From the NCBI GenBank assembly GCA_028718045.1, contig JAQUMQ010000055.1, forward strand, positions 1 to 8,120: a stretch of DNA of 8,120 nucleotides, written 5' to 3'. Shown piece by piece: positions 1-6,359 of this stretch; the first letter of the stretch is position 1, and each line of letters begins with the position of its first letter. Source of the stretch: Actinomycetota bacterium (GTDB lineage: Bacteria > Actinomycetota > Humimicrobiia > Humimicrobiales > Humimicrobiaceae). The notes beneath the pieces are model-generated. The model was not told the origin of the DNA, searched no databases, and saw nothing but the letters and a program-made list of their open reading frames with translations. Position numbers and translations under genes: made by a program.

Positions 1-77
1 AGGATAAAATAAAAATTCTTCCGATCAGAAGAAAGGCAAGGGAACTTGCGGAAGCATTTCCGGTTTATACTTATTAA
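1..77 (+). CDS. 3' end of an unidentified upstream gene (partial)
   Basis: From base 3 one frame reads 24 codons to a TAA at 75-77, giving a C-terminus that ends ...RELAEAFPVYTY. The other two + frames stop within the first few codons. The stretch is lysine/arginine-rich with an amphipathic look, and its G+C is higher than the DNA after the stop, which fits real coding sequence ending here. A T-tailed hairpin lies 44 bases after the stop. The visible part is too short to assign to a family and I do not recognise it. The gene begins outside the window. Confidence 0.45.
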   Translation, partial: DKIKILPIRRKARELAEAFPVYTY

Positions 78-120
78 GGTTTGTAATTGTCATACTTATT
101 AAACTTATTGATAGTTGTTA

Positions 121-170
121 CAGAAAATATTATCGAATTTATTTTTAGGTTATTATTTTCTGGATTTTTT
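121..170 (+). terminator. Probable Rho-independent terminator of the upstream gene
   Basis: CAGAAAATA (121-129) pairs perfectly with TATTTTCTG (154-162). Pairing continues inward with mismatches (131-132 with 151-152, 134 with 149). The hairpin is followed by GGA and a run of six T at 165-170. The stem is AT-rich, so it is weaker than a classical terminator, but position and T-tract fit. It would separate the upstream gene from apbE-rnf. Confidence 0.45.
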
Positions 171-414
171 GTTTGGAATTGTGTATCATTCTTTGGGGTT
201 TCATGAGTGATAAAACGACCTGTAGGAAGCAAAAAATTAGGATAATTATAGTGCATATAATTACAGAGCAGCATAAATGATTTGAACTTTAATAGACTGA
301 GGGAAGTGCCTATAACTTTAATTCCAAAGTTTATATATAAAAAATAAAATCAAGCGATAAATCAAATTAAATTATAAAATAATAATATACATAGTTCATA
401 ATTATTATATAGTT

Positions 415-439
415 AATAAACAAAGGCAATAAACAAAGG
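415..439 (+). repeat. 12-base direct repeat that duplicates the Shine-Dalgarno of apbE
   Basis: AATAAACAAAGG occurs at 415-426 and again at 428-439, separated by one base. Each copy ends in AAAGG. The second copy, extended as AAAGGA at 435-440, sits seven bases before the ATG at 448 and is the likely ribosome-binding site. The first copy is too far away to drive this start. It may be a slippage duplication or a ribosome standby site. Confidence 0.6.
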
Positions 440-447
440 AAAAAATA

Positions 448-1485
448 ATGCGAAAGGTAATGCATGATTCCGATAGCAAAAAATTATTGATAAAGATACT
501 GACTTTTGTCTCGGTTTTAGCAATGGCGATGTCTTTTGCCTGTATATCCACAGGCTGTAAACCCAAATTGGAAAGATACGAAGAAAATCGTGAAAAAATG
601 GGAACGTATGTAAATATCATAATTTATACAGACAAAGAGGATAAATCCCAGGAATTTCTTAACGAAGGGTTTACAAAGATAGACGAGCTTTCGAAAATTG
701 CTTCAAATTATGACCCCGACAGTTCGGTTACGAAACTAAACAAAGATGGCTATATCGAAAATGCACCTGATGAACTTATTGAAATCATACAGCTATCAAA
801 AGACTATAACAAAATAACATCCGGAGCTTTTGATATTACCATAAATCCCATACTCACGCTTTGGTCCGAAGGCTTATGGAAAGAATCTATGGAAATTCAG
901 CAGCAAAAAGTATCGGATACATTAAAAGTGGTAGGATCAGACAAGATTTTAATCGAAGGGAACAACATTAAATTTACCCAGGAGGGAATGTCTGTTACTT
1001 TGGGAGGAATTGCAAAGGGATATATCGTAGACAAGGTAATAGAAGATTTAAAAAGCAAGGGTGTAAATAACGTGCTTGTAAATGCAGGTGGGGATATGGC
1101 AACCTTAGGTTCCAAACCAGACGGCAAGCTATGGAATGTAAGTCTTGAAAATCCGGACGATACCACAGAAAAAATTGCGGAGTTTGCATTTAAAGATAAA
1201 GCTATTGCTACGTCAGGAAATTATTACAGATATTTTGACCCGGAAAAAAAGACAAGCCATATAATAGATCCGAGAACGGGTTTTACGGCTGATAAATGCA
1301 TAAGTGCCACGATTATTGCCGATAATGCAACAATAGCTGATATTCTTGCAACTTCGGTTTTTGTTTTGGGACCTGAAGAAGGCATGGCTCTGGTTAATAC
1401 TTTAGACAATGTCGAGGCTCTGATTATTGATTCCGATAGAAATATCACAAAATCGGAAGGTATCGATAAATTCATGGTAAAATAA
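448..1485 (+). CDS. apbE: FAD:protein FMN transferase (ApbE family lipoprotein)
   Basis: ApbE enzymes cut FAD and attach FMN through a phosphoester bond to a threonine of target proteins such as RnfG and RnfD. The 345-residue length is normal. A lysine-bearing N-terminus and hydrophobic segment (about 13-33) end in STGC with Cys37, a lipobox-like site; Ser at position -3 is less common than Leu, but export as a lipoprotein is likely. Family motifs are visible: KMGTYV (50-55), the NYDPDS segment (87-92), GGIAKGYIVD (186-195), NAGGDMATLG (212-221), HIIDPRTG (271-278) and ADNATIADILATS (291-303), whose Asp298 and Thr302 match the usual metal-binding residues. The ATG at 448 has AAAGGA seven bases upstream; an in-frame ATG at 460 has its purine-rich site too close. 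The gene lies 170 bases before rnfC, and its substrates are encoded in the same cluster, so the role in Rnf maturation is strongly inferred. Confidence 0.95.
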   Translation: MRKVMHDSDSKKLLIKILTFVSVLAMAMSFACISTGCKPKLERYEENREKMGTYVNIIIYTDKEDKSQEFLNEGFTKIDELSKIASNYDPDSSVTKLNKDGYIENAPDELIEIIQLSKDYNKITSGAFDITINPILTLWSEGLWKESMEIQQQKVSDTLKVVGSDKILIEGNNIKFTQEGMSVTLGGIAKGYIVDKVIEDLKSKGVNNVLVNAGGDMATLGSKPDGKLWNVSLENPDDTTEKIAEFAFKDKAIATSGNYYRYFDPEKKTSHIIDPRTGFTADKCISATIIADNATIADILATSVFVLGPEEGMALVNTLDNVEALIIDSDRNITKSEGIDKFMVK

Positions 1486-1498
1486 ATTGAAATTTTAC

Positions 1499-1540
1499 TT
1501 GCTCGCCTTTTAAAAGCATTTAGTTTAGTTAAGTGAGCAG
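1499..1540 (+). other. Stem-loop between apbE and rnfC
   Basis: TTGCTCGC (1499-1506) pairs with GTGAGCAG (1533-1540) over eight positions, two of them G-U wobbles, around a 26-base loop that contains the palindrome CTTTTAAAAG. It starts 14 bases after the apbE stop. No T-run follows, so it does not look like a normal terminator. It could be an RNA processing or stability element that sets apbE and rnf levels apart. The rest of the 170-base gap holds no ORF and no clear promoter. Confidence 0.35.
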
Positions 1541-1655
1541 ATAAAAAGACAATACCATGTGATAAGGATTGTAAAATGGTCTAATAGTTAATTGATAAAT
1601 TTTGTTTTTTGGATTTTGTCGGTATATTTTTAATATTTGATATTGTAAGGAAATA

Positions 1656-3110
1656 ATGGCAAATATAATTAAAAAGGGAATTTTATCAAAAGGTTTAAGA
1701 TTGCCTGAAAATAAAATTTCGGAATCGATACCCATACGGAAACTGGCTATCCCTGAAAAGGTTTTAATACTGCTTCAGCAACACTTCGGAGAGCCGTGTA
1801 ATCCAATCGTGGCAAGAGGCGATAAGGTAAAGACGGGGCAGATTATAGCGGATTCGGAGAAGTTGTTTTCTTCTCCTCTTCATTCTACGATTTCGGGAAC
1901 CGTTACCAGCGTAACCAAGACGTTAAATCCTTTTGCAAACAATATTGTAAGCGCAGTCGAAATCACCGGCGATGGCGAGGATAACTGGATTGATCTTAAG
2001 CCTGAACCCGGTGTAAAAAATATATGTGACAAGCTTAATGAAATATATAGCGATTGTCTTGATAAGACACAAGGCAAGCCTTTGGATTTGAACGAATCAA
2101 AAGGCAATTCGGGAGAGTTGAAAAATCTATGGGATATGCTTAAGAAAGCGATAGAGGAAATACCCAACGAGGAGCTGATAAAAAGGATAAAAAATGCGGG
2201 AATCGTTGGTTTAGGCGGAGCAACTTTTCCTACTCATGTAAAGCTTGCAACTACGAAAAAAATAGACACACTCATCTTAAACGGTTGCGAATGCGAACCT
2301 TTTATTACGGCGGATCACAGGATAATGCTGGAATACGGCTGGCAGGTATTAGCGGGAGCTTACATCATATTCAAGGTTATTTCTCCGGAATTCGTGTATA
2401 TTGCCATAGAGGATAATAAGCGGGATGCAATAGCGCTGTTTGCCAAGTTGATAGAAGATTCAGGGCTTGGACAAAAATTCAGGGTAGTCTCGTTGAAATC
2501 AAGATATCCCATGGGAGCTGAAAAAATTCTTATAAAAAATGTCATTGGAAAGAAAGTTCCCGTAGGGAAACTGCCGATGGATATTGGGGTTGTCGTAAAT
2601 AATGTGGGTACATCCAAAGCTGTTTTTGATTCGCTTTCAACAGGCACGCCTCTTGTTGAAAAGGTAGTGACCGTAACAGGCGACGTGGAGAAGCCGCAGA
2701 ATTTTTTGGTTAGAATCGGAACACCTGTTAAGGATATGCTGTCTTGCTGCGGTGAATTAAATACAGGCAAAACAAAAATCATCATGGGCGGTCCCATGAT
2801 GGGTAATGCTATTGCCGATTTGAGTTTTCCCATAACGAAGGCAGTAAGCTGTATTTTGTTAAAACACTTTGAAAATATTCAGGAGGGCAATTGCATAAGG
2901 TGCGGAAGATGCGTAAACATATGCCCGATGAACTTGATGCCGTTGATATATGCAGCTTACGCAAAAAACAGCAAGTACGAGGTTTTACCGGATTACCATA
3001 TAAATACTTGTATCGAATGCGGTTCATGTGCTTATGTTTGTCCTGCCGGAATACCTATCGTTGCTTATATCAAAACTGCGAAGAGTGTTTTGGTTGGATA
3101 TGGAAAATAA
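1656..3110 (+). CDS. rnfC: Rnf complex subunit C, NADH/FMN-binding iron-sulfur protein
   Basis: RnfC is the peripheral cytoplasmic subunit where electrons reach NAD+. The N-terminal barrel-sandwich part is seen at about 30-105 (KTGQIIADSE, SSPLHSTISGTV). The glycine-rich nucleotide/flavin loop GIVGLGGATFPTHVKL is at 183-197, followed by NGCECEPFITADHRIM (209-224), as in Nqo1/NuoF-type proteins. An SLBB-like region follows at about 330-370. Two 4Fe-4S motifs sit near the C-terminus: Cys413/416/419/423 and Cys452/455/458/462. At 484 residues it is the short clostridial form, without the long repeat tail of enterobacterial RsxC. Residues about 118-168 form a charged insertion between the barrel and the Gly-rich loop that looks longer than usual. 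The start has AAGGA at 1647-1651. The 3' end overlaps rnfD by 11 bases. Confidence 0.96.
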   Translation: MANIIKKGILSKGLRLPENKISESIPIRKLAIPEKVLILLQQHFGEPCNPIVARGDKVKTGQIIADSEKLFSSPLHSTISGTVTSVTKTLNPFANNIVSAVEITGDGEDNWIDLKPEPGVKNICDKLNEIYSDCLDKTQGKPLDLNESKGNSGELKNLWDMLKKAIEEIPNEELIKRIKNAGIVGLGGATFPTHVKLATTKKIDTLILNGCECEPFITADHRIMLEYGWQVLAGAYIIFKVISPEFVYIAIEDNKRDAIALFAKLIEDSGLGQKFRVVSLKSRYPMGAEKILIKNVIGKKVPVGKLPMDIGVVVNNVGTSKAVFDSLSTGTPLVEKVVTVTGDVEKPQNFLVRIGTPVKDMLSCCGELNTGKTKIIMGGPMMGNAIADLSFPITKAVSCILLKHFENIQEGNCIRCGRCVNICPMNLMPLIYAAYAKNSKYEVLPDYHINTCIECGSCAYVCPAGIPIVAYIKTAKSVLVGYGK

Positions 3111-4254
3111 AAAACATAATAACGAACAGGAAATTAAAAACAAAGATGCAAAAAATGTTGCTTTTAACAATATTAACAACAGTGATATCAATATAAGTTC
3201 TGAGAATAAAAAGATGGATATAAGTTCTGATGATAAAAAAACGGATAAAATTTCCGAAAGCAAAAAGACTGAAAAACCAAATAAAAGCAGCTTTATCGGC
3301 AAAGAAGCATTGCTGATATCACACTCACCTCATATTTGGAGTGGATTTTCGACTTCAAAAATAATGTATATCTTTCTGATAAGCCTTATTTTCCCAACTG
3401 CTTCAGCAATTTATTTTTTTGGCTTGAAGGCATTATGGATAATCATAGCTTCGACAGCTTCTGCTGTCTTAACTGAATTTATAATCAAAAAAGCCCGAAA
3501 GAAAAAATTCGTAATGGATGGTAGTGCCATGATTACGGGACTTCTTCTTGCTTTGACTTTGCCTCCAAGGACCCCTATCTGGATGGTTGTTATAGGTTCA
3601 GTCTTTTCTATTGCAATAGCAAAGGAAGCTTTTGGAGGCATAGGTTATAACATATTTAATCCTGCCCTTGCAGGCAGAGCATTCATAGCGATATGTTTTC
3701 CCGTCGAAATGACCAGTTGGTATTTGCCTTGGGATTTTAGCGTAGATGCCGTTACCTCGGCAACTCCTTTAAGCGAAAGCTTTGTACAAGAAGGCAGCAA
3801 GGCAGCTTTATACAAGGATATGTTTTTCGGAAATATCGGGGGTTCGATTGGGGAAACTTCTGCGTTTTTGCTCCTGCTGGCTTTCGTTTTTCTTGTTATA
3901 TTTAAAATAATAGATTGGAAGGTGCCTCTTATATATATAGGTACCGTCGCAATATTTTCCTTAATTTGGAAAGAAGATGTTTTGTTTCAGGTGCTTGCGG
4001 GAGGTTTGATATTCGGAGCAATATTTATGGCAACCGATTATGTCACGACTCCTGTAACAAGCTTAGGCAGAGCCATATTCGCACTGGGATGCGGTCTTAT
4101 AACTTTCGTGATAAGGAAATTCGGAGCAATGCCTGAAGGTGTTTGTTTTTCGATACTTATAATGAACGGATTTACGCCCCTTATCGATAGATATGTTTTG
4201 CCCAAGCCGTTTGGATTTATAAAAGAGAAATCAAAAGCAAAAGCAAAGAGTTAA
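3100..4254 (+). CDS. rnfD: Rnf complex subunit D, flavinylated membrane protein with a long N-terminal tail
   Basis: RnfD is an integral membrane subunit that carries covalent FMN and takes part in ion transport. I chose the ATG at 3100, inside the end of rnfC (ATGGAAAATAA overlap), giving 384 residues. The frame is open back to an ATG at 3028, but that would overlap rnfC by 83 bases with no advantage. The conserved family part begins only near residue 70 (LLISHSPHIWSG, STSKIMY) and continues with DGSAMITGLLLALTLPP (about 140-156), GGIGYNIFNPALAGRAF (179-195), the flavinylation motif VTSATPLSE with Thr222, and DYVTTPVTSLGR (313-324), with several membrane helices between. The first 62 or so residues are hydrophilic, rich in Lys, Asn, Ser and Asp, and contain three 9-residue repeats. 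Starts inside the tail (ATG 3214, or a non-ATG start nearer the core) cannot be excluded. The ribosome-binding site at 3100 is weak (GGTTGG), suggesting coupling to rnfC. Confidence 0.93.
   Translation: MENKKHNNEQEIKNKDAKNVAFNNINNSDINISSENKKMDISSDDKKTDKISESKKTEKPNKSSFIGKEALLISHSPHIWSGFSTSKIMYIFLISLIFPTASAIYFFGLKALWIIIASTASAVLTEFIIKKARKKKFVMDGSAMITGLLLALTLPPRTPIWMVVIGSVFSIAIAKEAFGGIGYNIFNPALAGRAFIAICFPVEMTSWYLPWDFSVDAVTSATPLSESFVQEGSKAALYKDMFFGNIGGSIGETSAFLLLLAFVFLVIFKIIDWKVPLIYIGTVAIFSLIWKEDVLFQVLAGGLIFGAIFMATDYVTTPVTSLGRAIFALGCGLITFVIRKFGAMPEGVCFSILIMNGFTPLIDRYVLPKPFGFIKEKSKAKAKS
3190..3270 (+). repeat. Three codon-aligned 27-base tandem repeats in the rnfD tail
   Basis: Units at 3190-3216, 3217-3243 and 3244-3270 encode NISSENKKM, DISSDDKKT and DKISESKKT. 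Units one and two share an exact 13-base block, ATATAAGTTCTGA, at 3191 and 3218 and match at 23 of 27 bases when aligned from there. The third is clearly degenerate. The repeat keeps the reading frame and gives residues 31-57 of RnfD. Confidence 0.75.
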
Positions 4255-4297
4255 ATATTTTACCATAGGTTTCTAAAAAGAGTTTAATTTATCGAAA

Positions 4298-4864
4298 ATG
4301 ATAAGAGAAAAAAATAAAAATTCAGGTATCAAGATAATGCAAAACAAGTTTTATCCTGTAGTTTTCCTTACGATAATTGTTCTGGTTGCAGTAGTGCTTT
4401 TGATGTATGTGAGTAACATAACAAGAGTGAAGATACTTGAACAAAGAGAAGCAAAGATACTTAACCAGCTCAAAAACATTTTTCCCGATATGGAAAAATA
4501 CGAGCTTAAAGATGATATTTATATAATTTTAAAAGACGGTAAATCAATAAGCTATGCTTTTATTGCCAAAGGAAAAGGATATGGAGGAGAAATTCAGACT
4601 TTGGTAGGGATAGACAAGGATTTTGCGCTCAAAGAAATAGTCGTGTTGTCCAATTCAGAAACTCCTGGCCTTGGCTCAAAAATAACTTTAAGCTCTTTTA
4701 CCGATCAGTTTAAAGGTCTTAAGTCAAACGAAGTTGTTTTGAATAAAGATGGCGGTAGAGTCGATGCTATCAGCGGCGCTACAATAAGCTCGAGGGCTGT
4801 AACGGATTCGGTCAGAGAAGAGCTGAATGATAAGATTGAAATAATAAAGAATAATGGTTATTAA
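4298..4864 (+). CDS. rnfG: Rnf complex subunit G, FMN-binding extracytoplasmic protein
   Basis: RnfG is anchored by one N-terminal helix and exposes an FMN-binding domain on the outer face, passing electrons within the complex. In the 188-residue reading, one hydrophobic helix spans about 19-39. The domain shows YGGEIQTLVGID (95-106), ETPGLGSKI (121-129) and the ApbE target motif DAISGATISS (156-165), with Thr162 as the expected FMN-threonine. The ATG at 4298 has no evident Shine-Dalgarno. An in-frame ATG at 4337 (Met14, MQNKFYPVV...) has AGG ten bases upstream and gives the N-terminal length usual for the family, so the true start may be 4337. The gene lies 43 bases after rnfD, and its last 11 bases overlap a small ORF. 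Confidence 0.94.
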   Translation: MIREKNKNSGIKIMQNKFYPVVFLTIIVLVAVVLLMYVSNITRVKILEQREAKILNQLKNIFPDMEKYELKDDIYIILKDGKSISYAFIAKGKGYGGEIQTLVGIDKDFALKEIVVLSNSETPGLGSKITLSSFTDQFKGLKSNEVVLNKDGGRVDAISGATISSRAVTDSVREELNDKIEIIKNNGY

Positions 4865-5000
4865 AGCATATAATGCCAAATTAAAGTATATCCAAGTTCA
4901 AGGATATAACGCCGAAATTAAAGCAATAACGAAATTTAAACAGGCAAGTTATTTTAGGCAGCAATTAACAAAGTATTCGACAATAAGGATAATTATATAA
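4854..5000 (+). CDS. Small basic ORF (48 residues) between rnfG and rnfE, function unknown
   Basis: I do not recognise this product. An ATG at 4854 lies within the end of rnfG (overlap ATGGTTATTAA, 11 bases, the same geometry as the rnfC/rnfD overlap), and the frame runs to TAA at 4998-5000. It fills three quarters of an otherwise unexplained 198-base gap in an operon that is elsewhere compact. The peptide has seven Lys and two Arg against one Glu, many Tyr and Gln, no cysteine, no obvious membrane helix, and ends in three Ile. A motif repeats 12 residues apart: YNAKLK (6-11) and YNAEIK (18-23). The codons resemble those of the neighbours. Against it, there is only a poor AAAGA ribosome-binding site three bases upstream, and a 48-codon frame can arise by chance in such DNA. 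It could also be a decayed gene fragment. Confidence 0.35.
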   Translation: MVIKAYNAKLKYIQVQGYNAEIKAITKFKQASYFRQQLTKYSTIRIII

Positions 5001-5001
5001 G

Positions 5002-5030
5002 TTAACCGGTTTGATTTGACAAAATATAAA
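5002..5030 (+). promoter_or_regulatory. Possible internal promoter before rnfE
   Basis: TTAACC (5002-5007, four of six to the -35 consensus) and TATAAA (5025-5030, five of six to the -10) are 17 bases apart. Transcription would start near 5037, giving a leader of about 25 bases. The perfect 8-base palindrome AACCGGTT (5004-5011) overlaps the -35 and could be a regulator site. In AT-rich DNA such matches are common, so this is tentative. A separate TTGACA at 5016-5021 lacks a well-placed -10. Confidence 0.3.
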
Positions 5031-5062
5031 TTAAATAAAATAAAAGATTTTAAAATAATAAC

Positions 5063-5704
5063 ATGATGGAAATAGAAGAAAAATTTACCGCCAAAAGATT
5101 CTGGAAGGAAATAGCAAAGGGAATCGTTTTGACAAATCCCGTGTTTGTACTCGTTTTAGGTCTTTGTCCGACACTTGCCGTGACTACTTCGGTTGACAAT
5201 GCTCTTGGAATGGGTGCGGGAGTAATTTTTGTTTTGCTTGGATCCAATATCATAATTTCACTCATAAGAAAAATAACTCCCAACATGGTAAGAATTCCTG
5301 TTTTTATTGTAGTAATAGCAGCATTTGTTACGATACTCAGTTTGCTTTTCGAAGCATATATACCGCCGCTTTATGAATCTTTGGGTATCTATTTGCCTCT
5401 GATAGTCGTAAACTGCATAATTCTTGGCCGGGCTGAGGTTTTTGCTTCGAAAAATCCGGTGCTTCTTTCCATGGCTGACGGTATAGGAGTAGGATTGGGA
5501 TTTACTGTTTCTTTAATAATAATTTCATTTTTAAGGGAAGTTTTAGGAACAGGAAGTCTTCAAATATTCGGAAAGAAATTATTTGCTATTCCTGTTTTGT
5601 CCCAATCACCGCTTACGATATTTATCATGCCGCCGGGAGCATTTATCGTCATCGCTCTTTTAATGGCGTTATTTAAATTATTAGGGGTGCTTAAAAATGA
5701 ATAG
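5063..5704 (+). CDS. rnfE: Rnf complex subunit E, membrane protein
   Basis: RnfE pairs with RnfA in the membrane core and is homologous to NqrD/NqrE. The 213-residue length is normal. About six hydrophobic helices follow a short charged N-terminus (KFTAKRFWKEIAKGIVLTNPVFV, about 7-29). The conserved cysteines are Cys35 in GLCPTLAV and Cys118 in VVNCIILGRAEVFAS; in this family the four such cysteines of the A/E pair hold an iron-sulfur cluster in the membrane. SMADGIGVGLGF (136-147) is typical. Two consecutive ATGs (5063 and 5066) could start translation, and neither has a recognisable Shine-Dalgarno, unlike rnfC, rnfA and rnfB. The gap before it holds a small ORF and a possible promoter. The 3' end overlaps rnfA by eight bases (ATGAATAG). 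Confidence 0.95.
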   Translation: MMEIEEKFTAKRFWKEIAKGIVLTNPVFVLVLGLCPTLAVTTSVDNALGMGAGVIFVLLGSNIIISLIRKITPNMVRIPVFIVVIAAFVTILSLLFEAYIPPLYESLGIYLPLIVVNCIILGRAEVFASKNPVLLSMADGIGVGLGFTVSLIIISFLREVLGTGSLQIFGKKLFAIPVLSQSPLTIFIMPPGAFIVIALLMALFKLLGVLKNE

Positions 5705-6272
5705 CCTGCTTACGATATTTCTTGGAATGGTACTGATAAACAATTTTATATTATCAAAATTTTTGGGGCTATGTCCTTTCTTTGGAGTTTCAAAGAAACT
5801 TACCAATGCCATAAGCATGGGTACCGCAGTAACGCTAGTAATGGTAATAGCTTCGGTTGCTACGAGTATCATACATAAGTATATATTGATACCGTATGAC
5901 GTCGAATTTATGAATATAATCATATATATATTGGTTATTGCAGCTCTTGTTCAAATCGTGGAGATTGTTATCAAAAGAACGAATATAACATTATACAATG
6001 CTCTTGGTATTTACCTGCCTCTTATTACGACAAATTGTGCTGTTCTTGGAGTTACGCTAATAAATGCTCAGAATAATTATTCGTTGATGCAGAGCATAAT
6101 AAGCGCGCTTGGCGGAGGTTTGGGTTTTACGTTGATACTTATTATAATGTCAGCGATAAGAGAGAAAAATGAACTTGCAGATACTCCAAAATCTATGAGA
6201 GGACTGCCTATCGCATTTATTATAGCTTCTTTGCTTTCGCTGGCATTCATGGGATTTAACGGTTTACTGTAA
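5697..6272 (+). CDS. rnfA: Rnf complex subunit A, membrane protein
   Basis: RnfA is the partner of RnfE in the membrane core and resembles it in sequence and fold with inverted topology. The 191-residue length matches the family, with about six hydrophobic helices. Cys26 in FLGLCPFFGVSKK and Cys114 in TTNCAVLGV are the conserved cluster ligands. NNFILSKFLG (15-24), NALGIYLPLI (101-110) and ALGGGLGFTL (137-146) are family signatures. The start is supported by AGGGG at 5683-5687, nine bases before the ATG and inside the end of rnfE, so translation is probably coupled to rnfE. Confidence 0.96.
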   Translation: MNSLLTIFLGMVLINNFILSKFLGLCPFFGVSKKLTNAISMGTAVTLVMVIASVATSIIHKYILIPYDVEFMNIIIYILVIAALVQIVEIVIKRTNITLYNALGIYLPLITTNCAVLGVTLINAQNNYSLMQSIISALGGGLGFTLILIIMSAIREKNELADTPKSMRGLPIAFIIASLLSLAFMGFNGLL

Positions 6273-6306
6273 TTGTTTTTTAGTTCAAAATACTGATTTT
6301 AAATAA

Positions 6307-6329
6307 TTTTTATAATCGATTATTAAAAA
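6307..6329. other. AT-rich palindrome in the rnfA-rnfB gap
   Basis: TAATCGATTA (6313-6322) is a perfect palindrome flanked by TTTTTA (6307-6312) and, after one extra T, TAAAAA (6324-6329). The whole is a near-perfect 23-base inverted repeat 31 bases before the rnfB start. It could be an operator or an RNA stem-loop. A TATAAT hexamer lies within it (6311-6316), but no -35 sits at a proper distance. Confidence 0.35.
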
Positions 6330-6359
6330 TATTTAATATATTGCCAAACAGGAAAAAAT

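Larger units (their letters stand above)
78..447. other. 370-base AT-rich intergenic region upstream of apbE
   Basis: No gene is supported here. It contains the terminator hairpin at 121-170, a short inverted repeat AACTTT/AAAGTT at 314-319 and 326-331, a very AT-rich stretch at 330-415, and a duplicated ribosome-binding-site repeat at 415-439. The operon promoter probably lies in this region, but no -35/-10 pair is convincing. I looked for riboswitch cores such as the FMN element, which would make sense before a flavin gene, and did not see one. Confidence 0.6.

Noticed and set aside
74..274. 66-codon open frame on the - strand upstream of apbE
   Set aside because: It has no Shine-Dalgarno, an Asn/Tyr/Ile-rich composition typical of translated AT-rich spacer, and it overlaps the probable terminator hairpin.
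203..280. 25-codon + strand ORF (MSDKTTCRKQ...) with GGGG five bases upstream
   Set aside because: Too short, with no recognisable features, and the GGGG is not a good ribosome-binding site.
288..316. TTTAAT - 17 bases - TATAAC as an apbE promoter
   Set aside because: The -35 matches the consensus at only three of six positions; in this AT-rich region such pairs are expected by chance.
2360..2833. 157-codon - strand open frame within rnfC
   Set aside because: It is the antisense shadow of a well-conserved rnfC coding region; the rnfC frame carries all the family motifs.
3028..3099. Upstream extension of rnfD to an ATG at 3028
   Set aside because: It would add 24 residues encoded over the second 4Fe-4S motif of rnfC, an 83-base overlap; the ATG at 3100 is simpler and still gives a long tail.
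4954..4971. Rex-like half-site TTAACAA in the rnfG-rnfE gap
   Set aside because: The partner half-site does not match TTGTTAA, and it lies inside the small ORF.
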